Assembly (NCBI GenBank): GCA_014529385.2
Contig: CM043962.1
Span: 43,184,598 to 43,248,597, forward strand
Source: Adiantum capillus-veneris
Lineage: Eukaryota; Streptophyta; Polypodiopsida; Polypodiales; Pteridaceae
DNA: 64,000 bases
Direction: 5' to 3'
A program made the position numbers and the translations under genes. This document shows, one piece after another, positions 10,951 to 21,899 of this stretch; position 1 is the first letter of the stretch, and each line of letters starts with the position of its first letter. The notes under the pieces are model-generated. The model was not told the origin of the DNA and did not search any database. It saw only the letters and a list, made by a program, of their open reading frames with translations.

Positions 10951-11498
10951 CAAGAGTTCCTACTGATCAGTAGGTTGAATCGGGTGCAGGCGGGACTACA
11001 CAAGAGGGGAGTTACTCCGCTCCTTTGTCACAGATTACCTAGATGGAATAAAGTCACTTATTTCCCTATGGGTTTCAGAATACTGATGTGCTAACAGTAT
11101 TCTACTGAATGACTTTATGAGAGAAGTACTTCGACTTGAGATCCCCGAAAATGATTACTCGCACATGACAGTGCTTGAGTGGAATGATTGACCAAATGAC
11201 TACAGCATTTAGGTCTCAGAATCTATGGACGTGATCGCGATATGGGATTAGTTAAATCGACATCTGTGAGGCCCGGTGCGGATCTAGATGTGATTGCTAA
11301 ATACGTCGCCAGGAATCACAGTCCTAGATTCTATGTGATGTGAATGTGAATGTGATATGAATGTGCTCTGATATGATGTGACTATCGTCTTTGTACAAGT
11401 GCTGGATTTGTGTCGTCTAGAGAGTCAGTGTCTACTGAACTAGTTTATGGCTCATGTCTGATGGTGCACGTGTAATCGAGGGCGATTGCGATTCTTTC

Positions 11499-11508
11499 AA
11501 GAGGGGGG
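11499..11508 (+). promoter_or_regulatory. polypurine tract, copy 2
   Basis: AAGAGGGGGG is followed by TA and the LTR start, exactly as at 5011-5022. Confidence 0.88.
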
Positions 11509-11510
11509 TA

Positions 11511-12039
11511 TGTCACAAACTGATGACCTGGCATGACCACCCCCGGACAGATGCTGACGTGGACAGAGAGCACAACAGCTGACAAGGCAGACAGTACGGA
11601 CGTCTGAAAATTGCCCTAACAGGCTGCTGACGTGGCAGAACTGTACGAAATTCCGCAAAAAAAAAAAAGCGTTGATGCTTTTGAGCCAGCTTTTGGGGAA
11701 TATTGTTTTTGGAACTCTTTGCTTTTGAGTTTATGGCTTTTAGGGCTCTGCTATTGGCATCCCTTGTAAAGAATAAAAAGGGCCCAAGGTCCTCACTCTT
11801 GAGGGCATCTGGCCGCACAGTCTGAGAGCCGACAACCCGCAGGAGTTGTACTTTGATCAAGCATTAATATAAAATAAATAGCAAAAGGGACGCCAATCTT
11901 TGGGACCAACCTCTAGGCATGGAACTATGTCGGGCCGTGTCGTCTCGAATTGAACTGTGATTTAAAGTTGTGAAGTATTTTAAGTGATTCTCTCGTGTGT
12001 CGTGTCAGATTCTCGACTTGGACGCCCAAGTCTGTGACA
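11511..12039 (+). repeat. 3' LTR of chromovirus copy 2
   Basis: The LTR is 529 bp and runs from TGTCACAAACTGATGACC to CCCAAGTCTGTGACA, with inverted ends TGTCACA/TGTGACA. It is homologous to 5023-5557 and to the reverse complement of 13731-14271. Confidence 0.93.
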
Positions 12040-12235
12040 TTGGGGATTATTGATCCAATGATGAGAGAAAGGCAATGCTTGCCAAGCTCATAGTACGCAG
12101 ATTGTTTCTAGAGGTTTAGCCTTGGAAATTGTTTCTACACCAGGCTTTGCCACATACCTCTCCTCGTTTTAAATCTATTGCCAATGTTTGACACCCAACC
12201 ATCAGATTCATCTTCACAAATGCACTCTTGGATAA
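12040..12235. other. No recognised feature
   Basis: This sequence follows the copy 2 LTR. I see no domain, repeat or RNA feature in it. Confidence 0.6.
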
Positions 12236-12781
12236 GTCCCATTTGTCACCATTTATGCATTGCTTGTTGCGGGTTTAGAAACACCACCTTCTTTTGTTGA
12301 GGAGGTAGCGAGGCAGCCACTTATCTGGAATGCATATGTGACAAATTCAGAAGAGCATCAGCTAGGCGAGAGAACTCACATTGACTGCGCTAGATGGGAG
12401 GACGAGCCAACAGACACTTTACCTTGTTGATCAAATGCTTCCTTGGTTGGGGCACAAGTTATTGGAGCTACCTATGGGATCCGCAGAGGAGTTGCTGCCC
12501 GTATGAGAGAGATTGAGGAGGCTATTCCACCACACTAGTATGACTTCATCGTAGGACAGACTCTTCTACCTTCTCATCAAGGTTGGTGGGTGTACTTTGA
12601 TCCTCGCTGCGGAGTACCGATTGTTGCTCAGCAGGGGACTCTAGTCTTTAGCATCGTTGAGACTAGCCATCATGGACGTCACATCACATTGGAGTTTCAA
12701 AATGAGTTTCCACTTGATCAACGGTTGACTATCCATTGGCAGCCTATTAGAGTGGTTGTCACGAGACTGACACAACACTAA
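12236..12781 (+). pseudogene. Unidentified decayed ORF
   Basis: One frame stays open from 12236 to the TAA at 12779-12781 except for two stops, TGA at 12428-12430 and TAG at 12536-12538. The 63-residue C-terminal part starts MYFDPRCGVPIVAQQG and ends WQPIRVVVTRLTQH. Upstream, in the same frame, are PLIWNAYVTNSEEHQLGE and ATYGIRRGVAARMREIEEA. I do not recognise the family. With two stops in about 180 codons, the frame looks like a real coding sequence that has decayed. It could be part of an unclassified retroelement. Confidence 0.5.
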
Positions 12782-13730
12782 CTTTATTTGTTGGTTTCCT
12801 TCCCTTCACTTTTATTTAAATTTTGGAACCCTCTTTTTGAAATCACATATGCTTGGACATCGCATGGCCTATGTGAAACGATCGATGGCCGAAAGTTTCA
12901 CCCGCACGAGGCAAGGTCAGGCAACCACGAGATGGTTCGGTCGATCGACACCGAAATCTCACTAGTAAAAGGGTGGCTAGGCTTAGTTCAAGTCATTTAG
13001 GGCCCTCAGCAAGACTTCATCATTTGGTGGGTACTAGGAAATTAAACCAAATGAGCAAAGTGGACACATGCAATCTGTGAGCGATCTGCAAGACACATCA
13101 GCAAGAGGGGGCGCCCAAAATCCAGTAGAGTAAGAGGGAGAGCTGATTTGAGATCATTAAATGACTAAAGTGTGTGTGTGAATAGTGGGTGCAGGTTCAC
13201 ACCTTTAATGGAAAACTTGCCTTCTCCTATGCCTTATGTAGCACGATGATTCCGCTCTCGTGCATCTCTCTTCCCTTTTGAATACATATTCGTGACGCCC
13301 AGCTCAAGGGCTACTTATCTGTTATGTACAGTTGTGGGGATTCTATGCTCGATTGCCGAGGCAAGAGCCTCTTGCACGGGTACCGAATCAGCTAGCGCTA
13401 ACAAGACGATTTAGAGAGATTTATTGAAATCTCGTCTAAATCAAAGGGCAAGTAACCCTACAGGTACGGGAGCTAGAGGGCTACCCACATGAGTGATCGG
13501 CATGCGAGTCAGAGCGAAAAATAGAGAATTACAACTTGCTGTACTTTTTTGCAGGTTTGGGGTTTCTGGTCAGTTTTGATGCCTACAGGCCCCAGGAGCT
13601 TCAGGGAAGCTAGGGAATCACCAAACAAGTGTTTTGGTATAGATTAGAGGCCAAAAACAGAGAATTCAGCATGCTGTAATTTCTCGCCGGGTTTATAAAA
13701 GTGCTCTAAAGTGCATGGGGAATCACCGTT
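12782..13730. other. No gene; imperfect internal duplication at its right end
   Basis: No coding sequence is recognised. Near the right end, the block starting AAAAATAGAGAATT (about 13516) has a diverged second copy starting AAAAACAGAGAATT (about 13650), both followed by a CTTGCTGTA/CATGCTGTA motif and a GGTTT segment. Confidence 0.5.
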
Positions 13731-14271
13731 TGTCACAAACTCGGACGCCCTGAGTCAAGAGTTTGGCACGACACACGAGAGAATCACTTAAAATGATTCA
13801 TAACTTTAGAACTTGAGTCGACACGGCCCGGCATAGTTCCGTGTCCAGAGGTATTGGCTCTAAAAACCTGGCGCCCCTTTTGGTATTTCTTTATTATATT
13901 AATGCTTGGGCAAAGTACAACTCCCAAAGGGGTCCTATGCTCTCAGACTCTACGCCCAAATGCTCTGAAGAGTGAGGCCCCTTAGATCTATTTATTGATA
14001 CAAGGGATGCCCAAAAAGCAGAGACCCAAAAGCTCCCAAACTTAAAAGCAAAGTGTTGCAAAAGCAACCGGTTCCCAAAAAGTTGCCAAAAGGCATCAGT
14101 TCAATTTGCAAAAATCCGTATAAGCTGTCACGTCATCAGCCAGCCCAAATCCGGGCTTTGTACAGCCTACCACGTCATCAGCCGTACTGCCACATTAGCA
14201 CCTCTGTCCGCTTCTGCCACGTCACCATCCCCTGTCCGTGGGTGATCATGCCACGTCATCATTTTGTGACA
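13731..14271 (-). repeat. 3' LTR of chromovirus copy 3
   Basis: The LTR is 541 bp. On the minus strand it opens TGTCACAAAATGATGACGTG and ends in TTTGTGACA-type sequence. The GGCGCC block and both termini match the LTRs of copies 1 and 2. The minus-strand polypurine tract (CTTTCAAGAGGGAGGTA) lies immediately to its right, at 14272-14288. Confidence 0.92.
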
Positions 14272-14288
14272 TACCTCCCTCTTGAAAG
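14272..14288 (-). promoter_or_regulatory. polypurine tract, copy 3
   Basis: On the minus strand AAGAGGGAGG followed by TA precedes the LTR. It differs by one base from the tracts of copies 1 and 2. Confidence 0.85.
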
Positions 14289-14470
14289 AATTGTAATCGC
14301 CCTTGATTACCCCTACAAAATCAAACATAAGCCATAAACCGGTCCAGTAGACACTAACTCTAAGTACCGACGCACTAGACGACATAAATCCAACACTTGT
14401 ACAAAGACACAGTCACATTGCATCACATTCAGATCACAGTCAAACCACATTCAGATCACATCACATAGAA

Positions 14471-14697
14471 TCTAGGACCGTGATTCCTGGCGACATATTT
14501 AGCAATTGCATCTAGATCCACACCGGACCTCCCTAATCTTGATTTAACTAATCCCATATCGCGATCACGTCCATGGATTCCATTATGATCTAGGACCATG
14601 ATTCCTAGTAACGTATTTAGCAATCGCATCTAGATCTATCCCAGATCGTGATGTCGGATTGACCAATCCCATATTGCGATCATGTCCATAAATTTCC
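14471..14697 (-). repeat. Tandem duplication in 3' UTR of copy 3
   Basis: A block of about 110 bp starting CTAGGACC(G/A)TGATTCCT (14471 and about 14590 on +) is present twice in direct orientation, with roughly 20% divergence by eye. Copies 1 and 2 have a single copy. Confidence 0.85.
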
Positions 14698-14699
14698 AA

Positions 14700-15573
14700 G
14701 ACAGAAATGTTGTAGTCAATGTGGATCACCATGTCTATGCATTGCCTTTCAAAAAGGATGTTGCCCGTCTAATCTTAAAGTGCTCTGTATAGCGGCCTCC
14801 AAAAAATGCTATGTCAAACTGTTGGATAAAGGCTAAAGCCTTGGGAGCATCTCGGAATCCTGAAAAGTATTCAAATTTTACTGCTTGTCCACCTTTAAAT
14901 TCCTTGGCCTTTTTGCCCTTGTCGTCGAGAAAATCATATTGATTGGCTCTGTAAAAGTGCTTCCTTTTTTAATAAAACGTACGGTCCTTTCATCGTTTCT
15001 TGCCCTTTCTGTCCTCATCACTCGAGTCAGAAGAGGATGAGCTGTCTGAGCTGTCAGAAGAAGATGAGGACGAGAACTGGAGAATCCTTCAAAGCGTACA
15101 CACTTCTTCTGTTTTCTAGCATTTTCAAAAGAGGATTTTTGGCCCAAGTATCCAGGCAAGTCAATTCCCTTGTTATGTCTCTTCAGATGCTTCTTCTTTA
15201 CCCCCAACAGTTGGTTGACTCATCTTTTAACCACGTCCTCCAGTTCATCTTCAGTAAACATCTGTGGGACAGAAGGTTTCTTGAGGGCTTACTTTATTAG
15301 GGAATCAAGGGTTTTCTGCCAATCGGAATGCACCTCATCAATTGGGTGCCGGGTCAAAAATTTGGCATACTGAGGATCCTTTGCAAACTGAAGCATCTGC
15401 TTTGCACAATCAGCCTGTTGTTGACGCTGCATATCCATCAATTGATATCCCATAGGCCGAGGTGTCCCGTACTCTAGGTTTGTTAATTCATTCGAATTTC
15501 TCATGCTGCCTCTCGTTTCAGAAGTGTCAGAAGGGTTCATTTGATTCTTGGGGGATTCCTCGTTTGAATCCAT
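14700..15573 (-). pseudogene. gag of chromovirus copy 3, with its start codon
   Basis: This copy shows the gag start missing from copies 1 and 2. The ATG at 15573 opens MDSNEESPKNQMNPSDTSE, followed by YGTPRPMGYQLMDMQRQQQ. Frameshifts lie near 15290 and in the 15040-15110 Ser tract. The middle part reads KGIDLPGYLGQKSSFENARK (from 15207) and the capsid-like part reads GGRYTEHFKIRRATSFLKG near 14730-14800. After KGNA the sequence switches to 3' UTR, which marks the internal deletion. Confidence 0.86.
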
Positions 15574-15590
15574 GTGTAATCTGGGATTCT

Positions 15591-17289
15591 TTATGGCTTA
15601 TGCCCTATAAGACAGAGCGATGAAGATGGGAGCGAGCGCCCAATGCGCGATGAAGTAAGGGTGGGAGTGGCTAATAAGTCCGGGGCCGGGGCACGAAGAT
15701 TTTTCAATAACAATTTCCAAAGTGTCCAAGTGCTCTATCCGCTCTTTGGTAGGACCGGTATGCTTTTAGAAAAGCACATGCCCGACTACACTAAAACCTG
15801 CAAATTTTTAACTTGAAAGAGCAGTAGAGACAAACACGGTAGACCGTGGTTCTCTACCTAGAAGTAGGCGCCCCACAATTTCCAGTGGGCTTGACGTTGG
15901 GCTTTGAGGACCATTGGCATTTCATGAATAGAGTCTTATCTCAACAATTGGCGTCAAATGCCTATTCTTTCTTTCTCTCTTAGGCCTGTTGTAATACCCT
16001 CTCAGCCTGGTTTTGAATGTTGCGAGGACATGAAAATTGACGTTCGCACAAAATGCAGGTGTGCAAGCCCATGCAAGTGTGTATCTACGTGAGCACTGAA
16101 CTATGAGAGAGAAAAGAACTTACTTGAGGTCTCTTCCTGCGAGCTCGCCATGCTCCTTGCCACAATGCAATGATCCTTTGAGCCGGAACGGAGATTAAAG
16201 TACACCCAAGTCCGGCGTCCGCTTTGAACCTTTCCGGCAGGAATCTAAGGCCTGCGTCACACATACTCAAAAAGAGTATGTTTGGGCGCTGTAGTGTCCC
16301 ACCCAGGCGGACGGCCAAAGTTAGAGCACTTTCGCACGCTTCCTCAAGCCTATTTTGATAAGCCCTCCTCTTTTGTCTTCTCTCTCCAAATGTTGTTGTT
16401 CAAAGCCAACTTTGCCAAAAATGGTGGAGTAGCATCGCACTTGGCTTTGTTAACCAAGAAGACAACAGGTAAAAGCCTAGTTGCAACTTTTCTCAGGTGG
16501 AAAGAAAACTAGTTCGCCTTGATTGGTTCACTATACAGATGGTAACAAGTGAAAAAGTGATAGTGGTGTGGATTTTACCTCATGGTAGAGCTTGTGATGA
16601 TGGCTTCATAGCATCTCTCCTCAAATCTTTTGCCAAAAACTCTATGACCTCGCATTAAAAATGAGATTTTGCATTTAAAGATATATGGCAGTGAAAGTTT
16701 GCGCATGATACTATTTAAGATGAAGAGAGATGCATTTTGTGCATCGTGATGCTTGCGCCCATCCAAAAAACTAAAAAACAGTACGTATGTATGGTGTTGA
16801 GTTGGCACTGTTCTCCACATTTATAATAATACCGTAAGGGAACGTGGCTTTCCCTCGCCATTTTTATCCCCTCCAGTGTTGAAGGGGAACTTATGCTTCT
16901 CCTCTAGTGTTGAAGGAACTTTCTTATCGTAAAAATACTAAAATTGTATAAAGAAGAACTCGTTACAGATGTTTTATAAAGACATGTATCATTCCAGGTT
17001 GCCATGCCGTGGTGTATTGTCTAGGTGTCCCTTTGTTGAGCAAAAATTCTTCAATCCATGTCACCTTTATCTATAATCTTTTCAATAAAAATAATCTAAA
17101 TTTATTACTTTTGAGATTACATAAAAGAAATCAAAATACAAAACATAAGTGTACCTTTGGTATTGGTCGCCTGCATCAAAGCACAATCTTGGATGGATCG
17201 ACTCCTAGACCTTCCTTCGATTGTTATGCCACCTTGCACTAGTGTGTGTTTTGTCGTCGTCCCTTCTGTGGCTTCTGTCAACATGTCGA
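15591..17289. other. No recognised feature
   Basis: About 1.7 kb with no domain I can identify on either strand. Short open frames show no family resemblance. The 5' LTR of copy 3 would be expected at the left side but is not seen. Confidence 0.5.
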
Positions 17290-17290
17290 T

Positions 17291-17428
17291 TGTCGCATTC
17301 ACTTTTGCTATCATGCCTACCATTACCTGCACTACTTCTAATGTTCTTGGGGTTTATATCAACTGTCGCATTCACTTTTACTATGATGCCTACCATTACC
17401 TGCACTACTTTTGATGTTTTTGGGTTTT
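17291..17428. repeat. 74-bp tandem duplication
   Basis: A segment starting GTCGCATTCACTTTTGCTAT (17291) is repeated from 17365 with a few substitutions. Its function is unknown. Confidence 0.9.
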
Positions 17429-17489
17429 AATATGCGGCATCGCCCATTCTTAGGATCACACACACACATATACACAAACTCGCACTCTT

Positions 17490-18107
17490 TGGGGCATCGT
17501 ATCCAGCATACATATCAATCAAAGCACGGCCAAGCACATCTTTTTTCAAGAGCCCCTAAGAAAGCACATGTGGTGCTTTCCCTCCTACTCCTTTGATTGA
17601 TGGGCACCCTGGTTTTTTAATTCATGAGAAAAGGAGGGACTCCAAGAGACCCCTTTCATTGCAGAAAGCTAGTTCATAAATTTTTGAACTTTTGTGATGG
17701 TGCTAAATTTGGTATGCATATCAACCAAAGCACCTCCGAGCACAACATGTTTCACCAAGAGCCCCAGATTAGCAACCTCGTCATGAATAAACTTTCCCAA
17801 GGTGATGTCTTGCACTACGTATGCAATCGTATCTACAAAGACTCCCTTTTTTATTCACATGTGATAAAAATAGATACAAAATGCCACAGGTCTACAAGGT
17901 GCATGCACAGGTGTTTCCATTTGTAGAGGGGCCCTTTTCGTTTTGCCTATGGTGAAAGCAATCAAGAGCTTCCTTTCAACAACCATGTTGGAAATATCTT
18001 GCAATCAACATACTCTAAGAGACAACATCCAGGTACGGAGCTCATGTAGAACTTTTCGAGCTTTTGTGAGGGCAACATGTTTCTCCACGAACCCTTGACT
18101 AGCAACC
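17490..18107 (-). pseudogene. PLS-type PPR protein, left fragment
   Basis: On the minus strand the sequence encodes degenerate pentatricopeptide repeats, for example IHDEVANLGLLVKHVVLGGA followed by LVDMHTKF at about 17765-17690, with a repeated unit of about 300 bp (three motifs). PPR proteins bind organellar RNA. The reading frame is broken in many places. Its right edge at 18107 is an LTR-retrotransposon insertion point, and the unit continues at 49371 with the next bases of the same motif. Confidence 0.8.
18103..18107. repeat. Target-site duplication of gypsy A (left)
   Basis: CAACC; its partner is at 49371-49375. Confidence 0.75.
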
Positions 18108-18711
18108 TGTAAGGACATGGGTCCTACGGGCAAGGCCACCGACACGGTCGGACAATGCGTATGTTAGGGAGAGGCTATAAGATAGCACAGTTGGGTGGAG
18201 ACCAGCACATGCATTACCACCACCATTTCACTGGCATTCGAGCTATTTTTGGGAGGAGGAGAAAAGCGGGTTGCATGTGCATGCGACGCGTTGCTTCTCT
18301 TCCACGTTTCGCAGACAGTGACGTCTCCATTGTGCAGCAAAAAGAAGGCAAGCACAGTTTCCTATGCGCAGCACACGTGGACAAACAATGACAGTCGATC
18401 GCGATCGTCCCACCTACGCCCTCCACAGCGAGCAACTAAGGCGGCCGACCAGGGCTAACTCGATCGATAGCACGGCAGCACCGAAGGCTTCCATTGGCAC
18501 TGTTGGCTGTGCACGTAGGAAGCCCCGCTTAACCCATGCACAAAGGAGGATTGAACCCACCCCATGAGGGTAAGAGGCCAATACTTTACCATCAAGCTTC
18601 TGACCCTTGTTGTGTATAACAAGGAAAGATAGCATACTTGTGTTGAAAGGAAAGCTAGAAGGAAAGGGAAAGCTTAAATCTTCAAGGAAGTAGTTTCACC
18701 CTTCCTTTTCA
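18108..18711 (+). repeat. Putative 5' LTR of gypsy A
   Basis: The start TG at 18108 is set by the target duplication. The end is placed at CCTTCCTTTTCA (18711) because the right end of the element closes with the similar TTCCATTTCCTTTTCA. The preceding GGAAAGCTTA...TAGTTT block also resembles 49328-49360. The exact 3' boundary is less sure, and no standard primer-binding site is recognisable after it. Confidence 0.5.
18510..18610 (-). ncRNA. tRNA-derived SINE-like segment
   Basis: The minus strand contains an A-box-like TGGTAAAGTATTGG (18591-18578) and a B-box-like GGGTTCAATCC (18558-18548) about 20 bases apart, the layout of an internal RNA polymerase III promoter in tRNA-derived SINEs. It does not fold as a standard tRNA by eye. 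It lies inside the putative LTR of gypsy A. No clear 3' tail or target duplication was found. Confidence 0.4.
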
Positions 18712-18978
18712 CTTCTCGGAGGAAGGCAAGTTTTCCTCCAAAAATTCTTTTTCCCTCAAGGAGGTAGCTTCAAAGTGAACAAAAGCCTTCACAAAAACGA
18801 TGAGTTTTTGTGAAGAATCAACAAAGGTGTTCTTAAGACGAACGAAACGTGAAGCGCTACAATTCTCATAAGGCGAGGTTCGCATGCAATGCAAATTGCG
18901 AAGCATACAAAACACAGAGACTTCAATTTCACAAGGTACAAGTTGACGTTTTTCTCTCTTTACATTAGTGTGTGTTTA

Positions 18979-21815
18979 CCATGGCCAGTGAGGATATCCC
19001 ACCTACACATACTTTTGATTTTGAGCACTAGATCAAAATCAGGGCACCATGGGTGCTGCTGACACTAATATGCATGATGATGATGATCTAGGAGATCATG
19101 GGCTTATAGATATGGCTGCTTTCAAGACTTTGGAACATCGCCAAAGCGTACTTGAAAGCAACCTCTGTGCACTCAATGCAAATGTTATCAATCTTACGGA
19201 GTTACTTGTGAAATTTATGAATTCACAGACGGCTCAAGGAGCCACAAGTGGCACGGATGAAGGGAACCAAGCTCGCACAACTCAAGGAGTCCAAGAGACA
19301 AGTGCTGCAGAAGATGCAGAAGGTAGTAATGCATTACTTAAGAATATCACCATTCTTGAGTTTCACGTGGAAGAGCATGATCGCAACAAGGATGCGGTCC
19401 ATACGTTCTTACACAAATGGAGTGATATTCATAGATTGAGACACACCCCGGATATAAAGACGGATGTGGAAACAAGTCTATCTCTTAAAGGCTGTGGGAC
19501 GCATGTCTAACCTCACCATCCTATCTTATTGCAGTATTAGCACGATTAATTTGTCAAACCATGGGACGAAGCTGACTCGACTAGTGCATAGAAGCTACAA
19601 GAGGTTGTCAATCTCTTGGAAAACAACTAACAACTCATATCTAACTCAAGCTACACTCAAGTGACTGAAATCACCAAAAGCCAATCGCTCATCGACAAGC
19701 AAATCACATCCGTTACAGCATCAAATGACATCCAAACGTAACGAAACTTCTAGGACAAATTTATAAGACTTAAGCACACATGCCTATGGCCTCAAATCCC
19801 ACTTTGGTCAAGTTCCAAAATCGCGATTATTAACAGCAGTGGATTTTTTACCTAGTTGTTTTCGACCCAGAATGTATCTAAATGCTTAGCAATGATGCCC
19901 CAATACCCCACCTATGTTTAATTTTTGATTTAAAAGTGTAAATTCCTAGTTATGATGAAATTAGGCCGTGGGTCGGCGACGCCAAAAGCTATGAAATACT
20001 GTGAATGGCTTACGTCAATGCGTAGAGCTCTTACCTGCGGTTGCAATGCAACAAACGCATTCGCAATGTGATAACCGGAGAGGGAGTAGGAAGCACGAGA
20101 AGGAGAGAAGTGAGCGTCGTTAGCTCACGCTGTGTATTTCTTATCCAAAAACTTAATAAAATCTTTACAAAGTTGGCTTTTATACCTTAGCCAAGGTCTA
20201 AAATGTGTAATGTCTCGCGTCCAAGACCTTTGAGACTCCACACTTATTGTATCTGCAACCTAGGTACAGTAACTGACTTGTTCTTTACAACTTGGAACTC
20301 CCATTGAGCCCGTAATACATTAAAATATTACAATAGCTTTAAATAAATCGAGAATTTACAATATGTGACCATTTTGGGAAAATGTAAAAAATGTGTAACT
20401 CCAATCTTTACTGCTTCTTCACTTTTATCTTCGATGTGCAGCCATACGTCTTCAGTCTTTAGCAACTTCTATTAACTGACGTTGACTCAGTTAACAAAGG
20501 CAAGGCCTATAAGTTGTGGATGACATTTCCAATAGATGCTCATCCTCCGTCTTGGGCTGCATTTCAAGCTTCTTTCTCCAAAGAGTTTTTGGACTTCAAT
20601 GAAGAAGATAAGAATTGGCTAGCATGGGATGCATGCCGCATGTCTGGCCTCTCTCTCACATAGTACCTTTCGATGTATCAGAAAATCATATTAAAACTAG
20701 AAGGTCTAAATGAGTTCCAAAAGATACGGGGTTTTAATAGGGGTCTTGACAAAGACTATCGTCTTCATGTCAAGACTCAACATCCAAAAACTTTGGAAGA
20801 AGCCATTAGTCATGCCCAAAGATATGATGATGACCAAAAGAGGAAAGGAAATGTTAACTACTCTAAGAATACTTTTGCTAAGAGCAATGTCGCTAAGAGC
20901 CAATGGCGAGGTAGATCTCCCACACGTTCCAAGAGGAATAAGAGACAATCTACCTCTCCACGTCCACAAGAGGTTGAGAAGCCTAAGCACTCACGAGATA
21001 CTCCACATGGATCTCTCAGCGCTGCTGATTTTGAGCGTGCAAAGAAACACAATTTGTGTTTTAGATGTCTTTTGGACCAACATAACAAGAAAGATTGTCC
21101 TCTTTTGCAAGGCAAAGAAAAGGCCATGCACAAGGTGCAATGCCTCACATTAGATTCATCTCCTGAATATTATGTTGTAGAGGTTCTTCATATGGAAGAA
21201 AAGCACAAGTGTTGTATGCATGTTTCAATGTGGCAGCCCACCTTTGGCCCCCATGATTTGATTCACATGCATGGCACTATTAACGGAAAACGTGTTCGTA
21301 TTTTAGTGGATGATGGTGGAACTCATAACTTCTTGAACTATAAGCTAGTCAAGAAATTGAAGCTTACACAGACTTCCTGGCCTCACAAGTATGTGGTGGA
21401 GCAGATGTCTAGGAATGATAAAGAAGTATGGGACACGGTAGTTCAAGGGGTTGAGCTTATTGTTCAAGATCATACAATGACCCTTGACTTCCAAGTTATG
21501 AACATGGACGGTGCTGATGTAGTTTTAGGATGGGAGTGGCTGCATGGTTTAGGAAACACATTGCACACTAGTTATGAACATAACTCCTTATCCTTCATGG
21601 CCAATGGTAAACATGTGCTTTTGCTTGGTGAGAGAAATATACCATTTGCACCTCTTATATGTACAGCCGAGCTTTCTATTTTGCAGAAAGCAGATTTAAT
21701 AGATGAAGACTTTTTGTGTTACTGCTTGTCTCCATGTCTTGTGAATTCTCAAGAGCAAAGTGCGGTGAATTCTAGTAATGGTATGCAAAGTGCAAATAAT
21801 TCTAATGATAAGTAA
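18979..21815 (+). pseudogene. gag-protease of gypsy A, split by a solo LTR
   Basis: Candidate starts are the ATG at 18979 (MASEDIPPTHTFDFEH, then TAG) and 19049. The N-terminal part runs to SLSLKG at about 19492, where a 1-kb LTR is inserted. The same frame resumes with KAYKLWMTFPIDAHPPSW at 20502. A TAG at 20661-20663 interrupts it. The 20673-21815 part has LKLEGLNEFQKIRGFNRGL, a CCHC knuckle (CFRCLLDQHNKKDC) and a retropepsin: ILVDDGGTHNFLN (usual DSG is DDG) and DVVLGWEWLHGLG. Confidence 0.88.
19493..20496. mobile_element. Solo LTR with 5-bp target duplication
   Basis: The segment is 1,004 bp, begins TGTGGGACGC, ends CAGTTAACA and is flanked on both sides by AAGGC (19488-19492 and 20497-20501). 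Removing it with one AAGGC restores the gag frame from SLKG to KAYK. Near the right end TTAACTGA and TCAGTTAA form a perfect inverted repeat around a 7-base loop. It holds no coding sequence, and it is not related by eye to the other LTRs in the window. Orientation was not determined. Confidence 0.88.
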
Positions 21816-21899
21816 AGTGTTAACAAATCTAACGAGCAAAGTGCTCTCAATTTTAATTCTATAGAGCAACGTGCAGCTGTTGTAAAACAAACATTACAA

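Larger units (their letters stand above)
8683..12039 (+). mobile_element. Pol-less chromovirus derivative, copy 2
   Basis: This stretch contains gag, a short scar where protease to integrase should be, a decayed chromodomain, the family 3' UTR, the polypurine tract and a 529-bp 3' LTR. Protease, RT, RNase H and integrase core are absent. Gag starts abruptly against the LINE at 8682, with no 5' LTR. It is either a heavily deleted relic or a gag-only non-autonomous form. Confidence 0.85.
13731..15590 (-). mobile_element. Pol-less chromovirus derivative, copy 3
   Basis: Read on the minus strand, gag starts at 15573, runs to about 14700, and passes straight into the family 3' UTR, polypurine tract and LTR (14271-13731). 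Zinc knuckle, protease, RT, RNase H, integrase and chromodomain are all missing. No 5' LTR is recognisable beyond 15590. It lies tail to tail with copy 2. Confidence 0.85.

Noticed and set aside
16085-16512. Short open frames that might be host exons
   Set aside because: No family resemblance, splice structure or codon pattern stood out; left as unannotated.
17117-17405. Minus-strand frames reading MQVMVGMIAKVNATIDMLTE
   Set aside because: The segment is a recent tandem duplication and no domain is recognisable; not called as a gene.
18500-18620. A functional tRNA gene
   Set aside because: A- and B-box-like motifs exist, but I could not draw acceptor and anticodon stems, so it was listed only as SINE-like.
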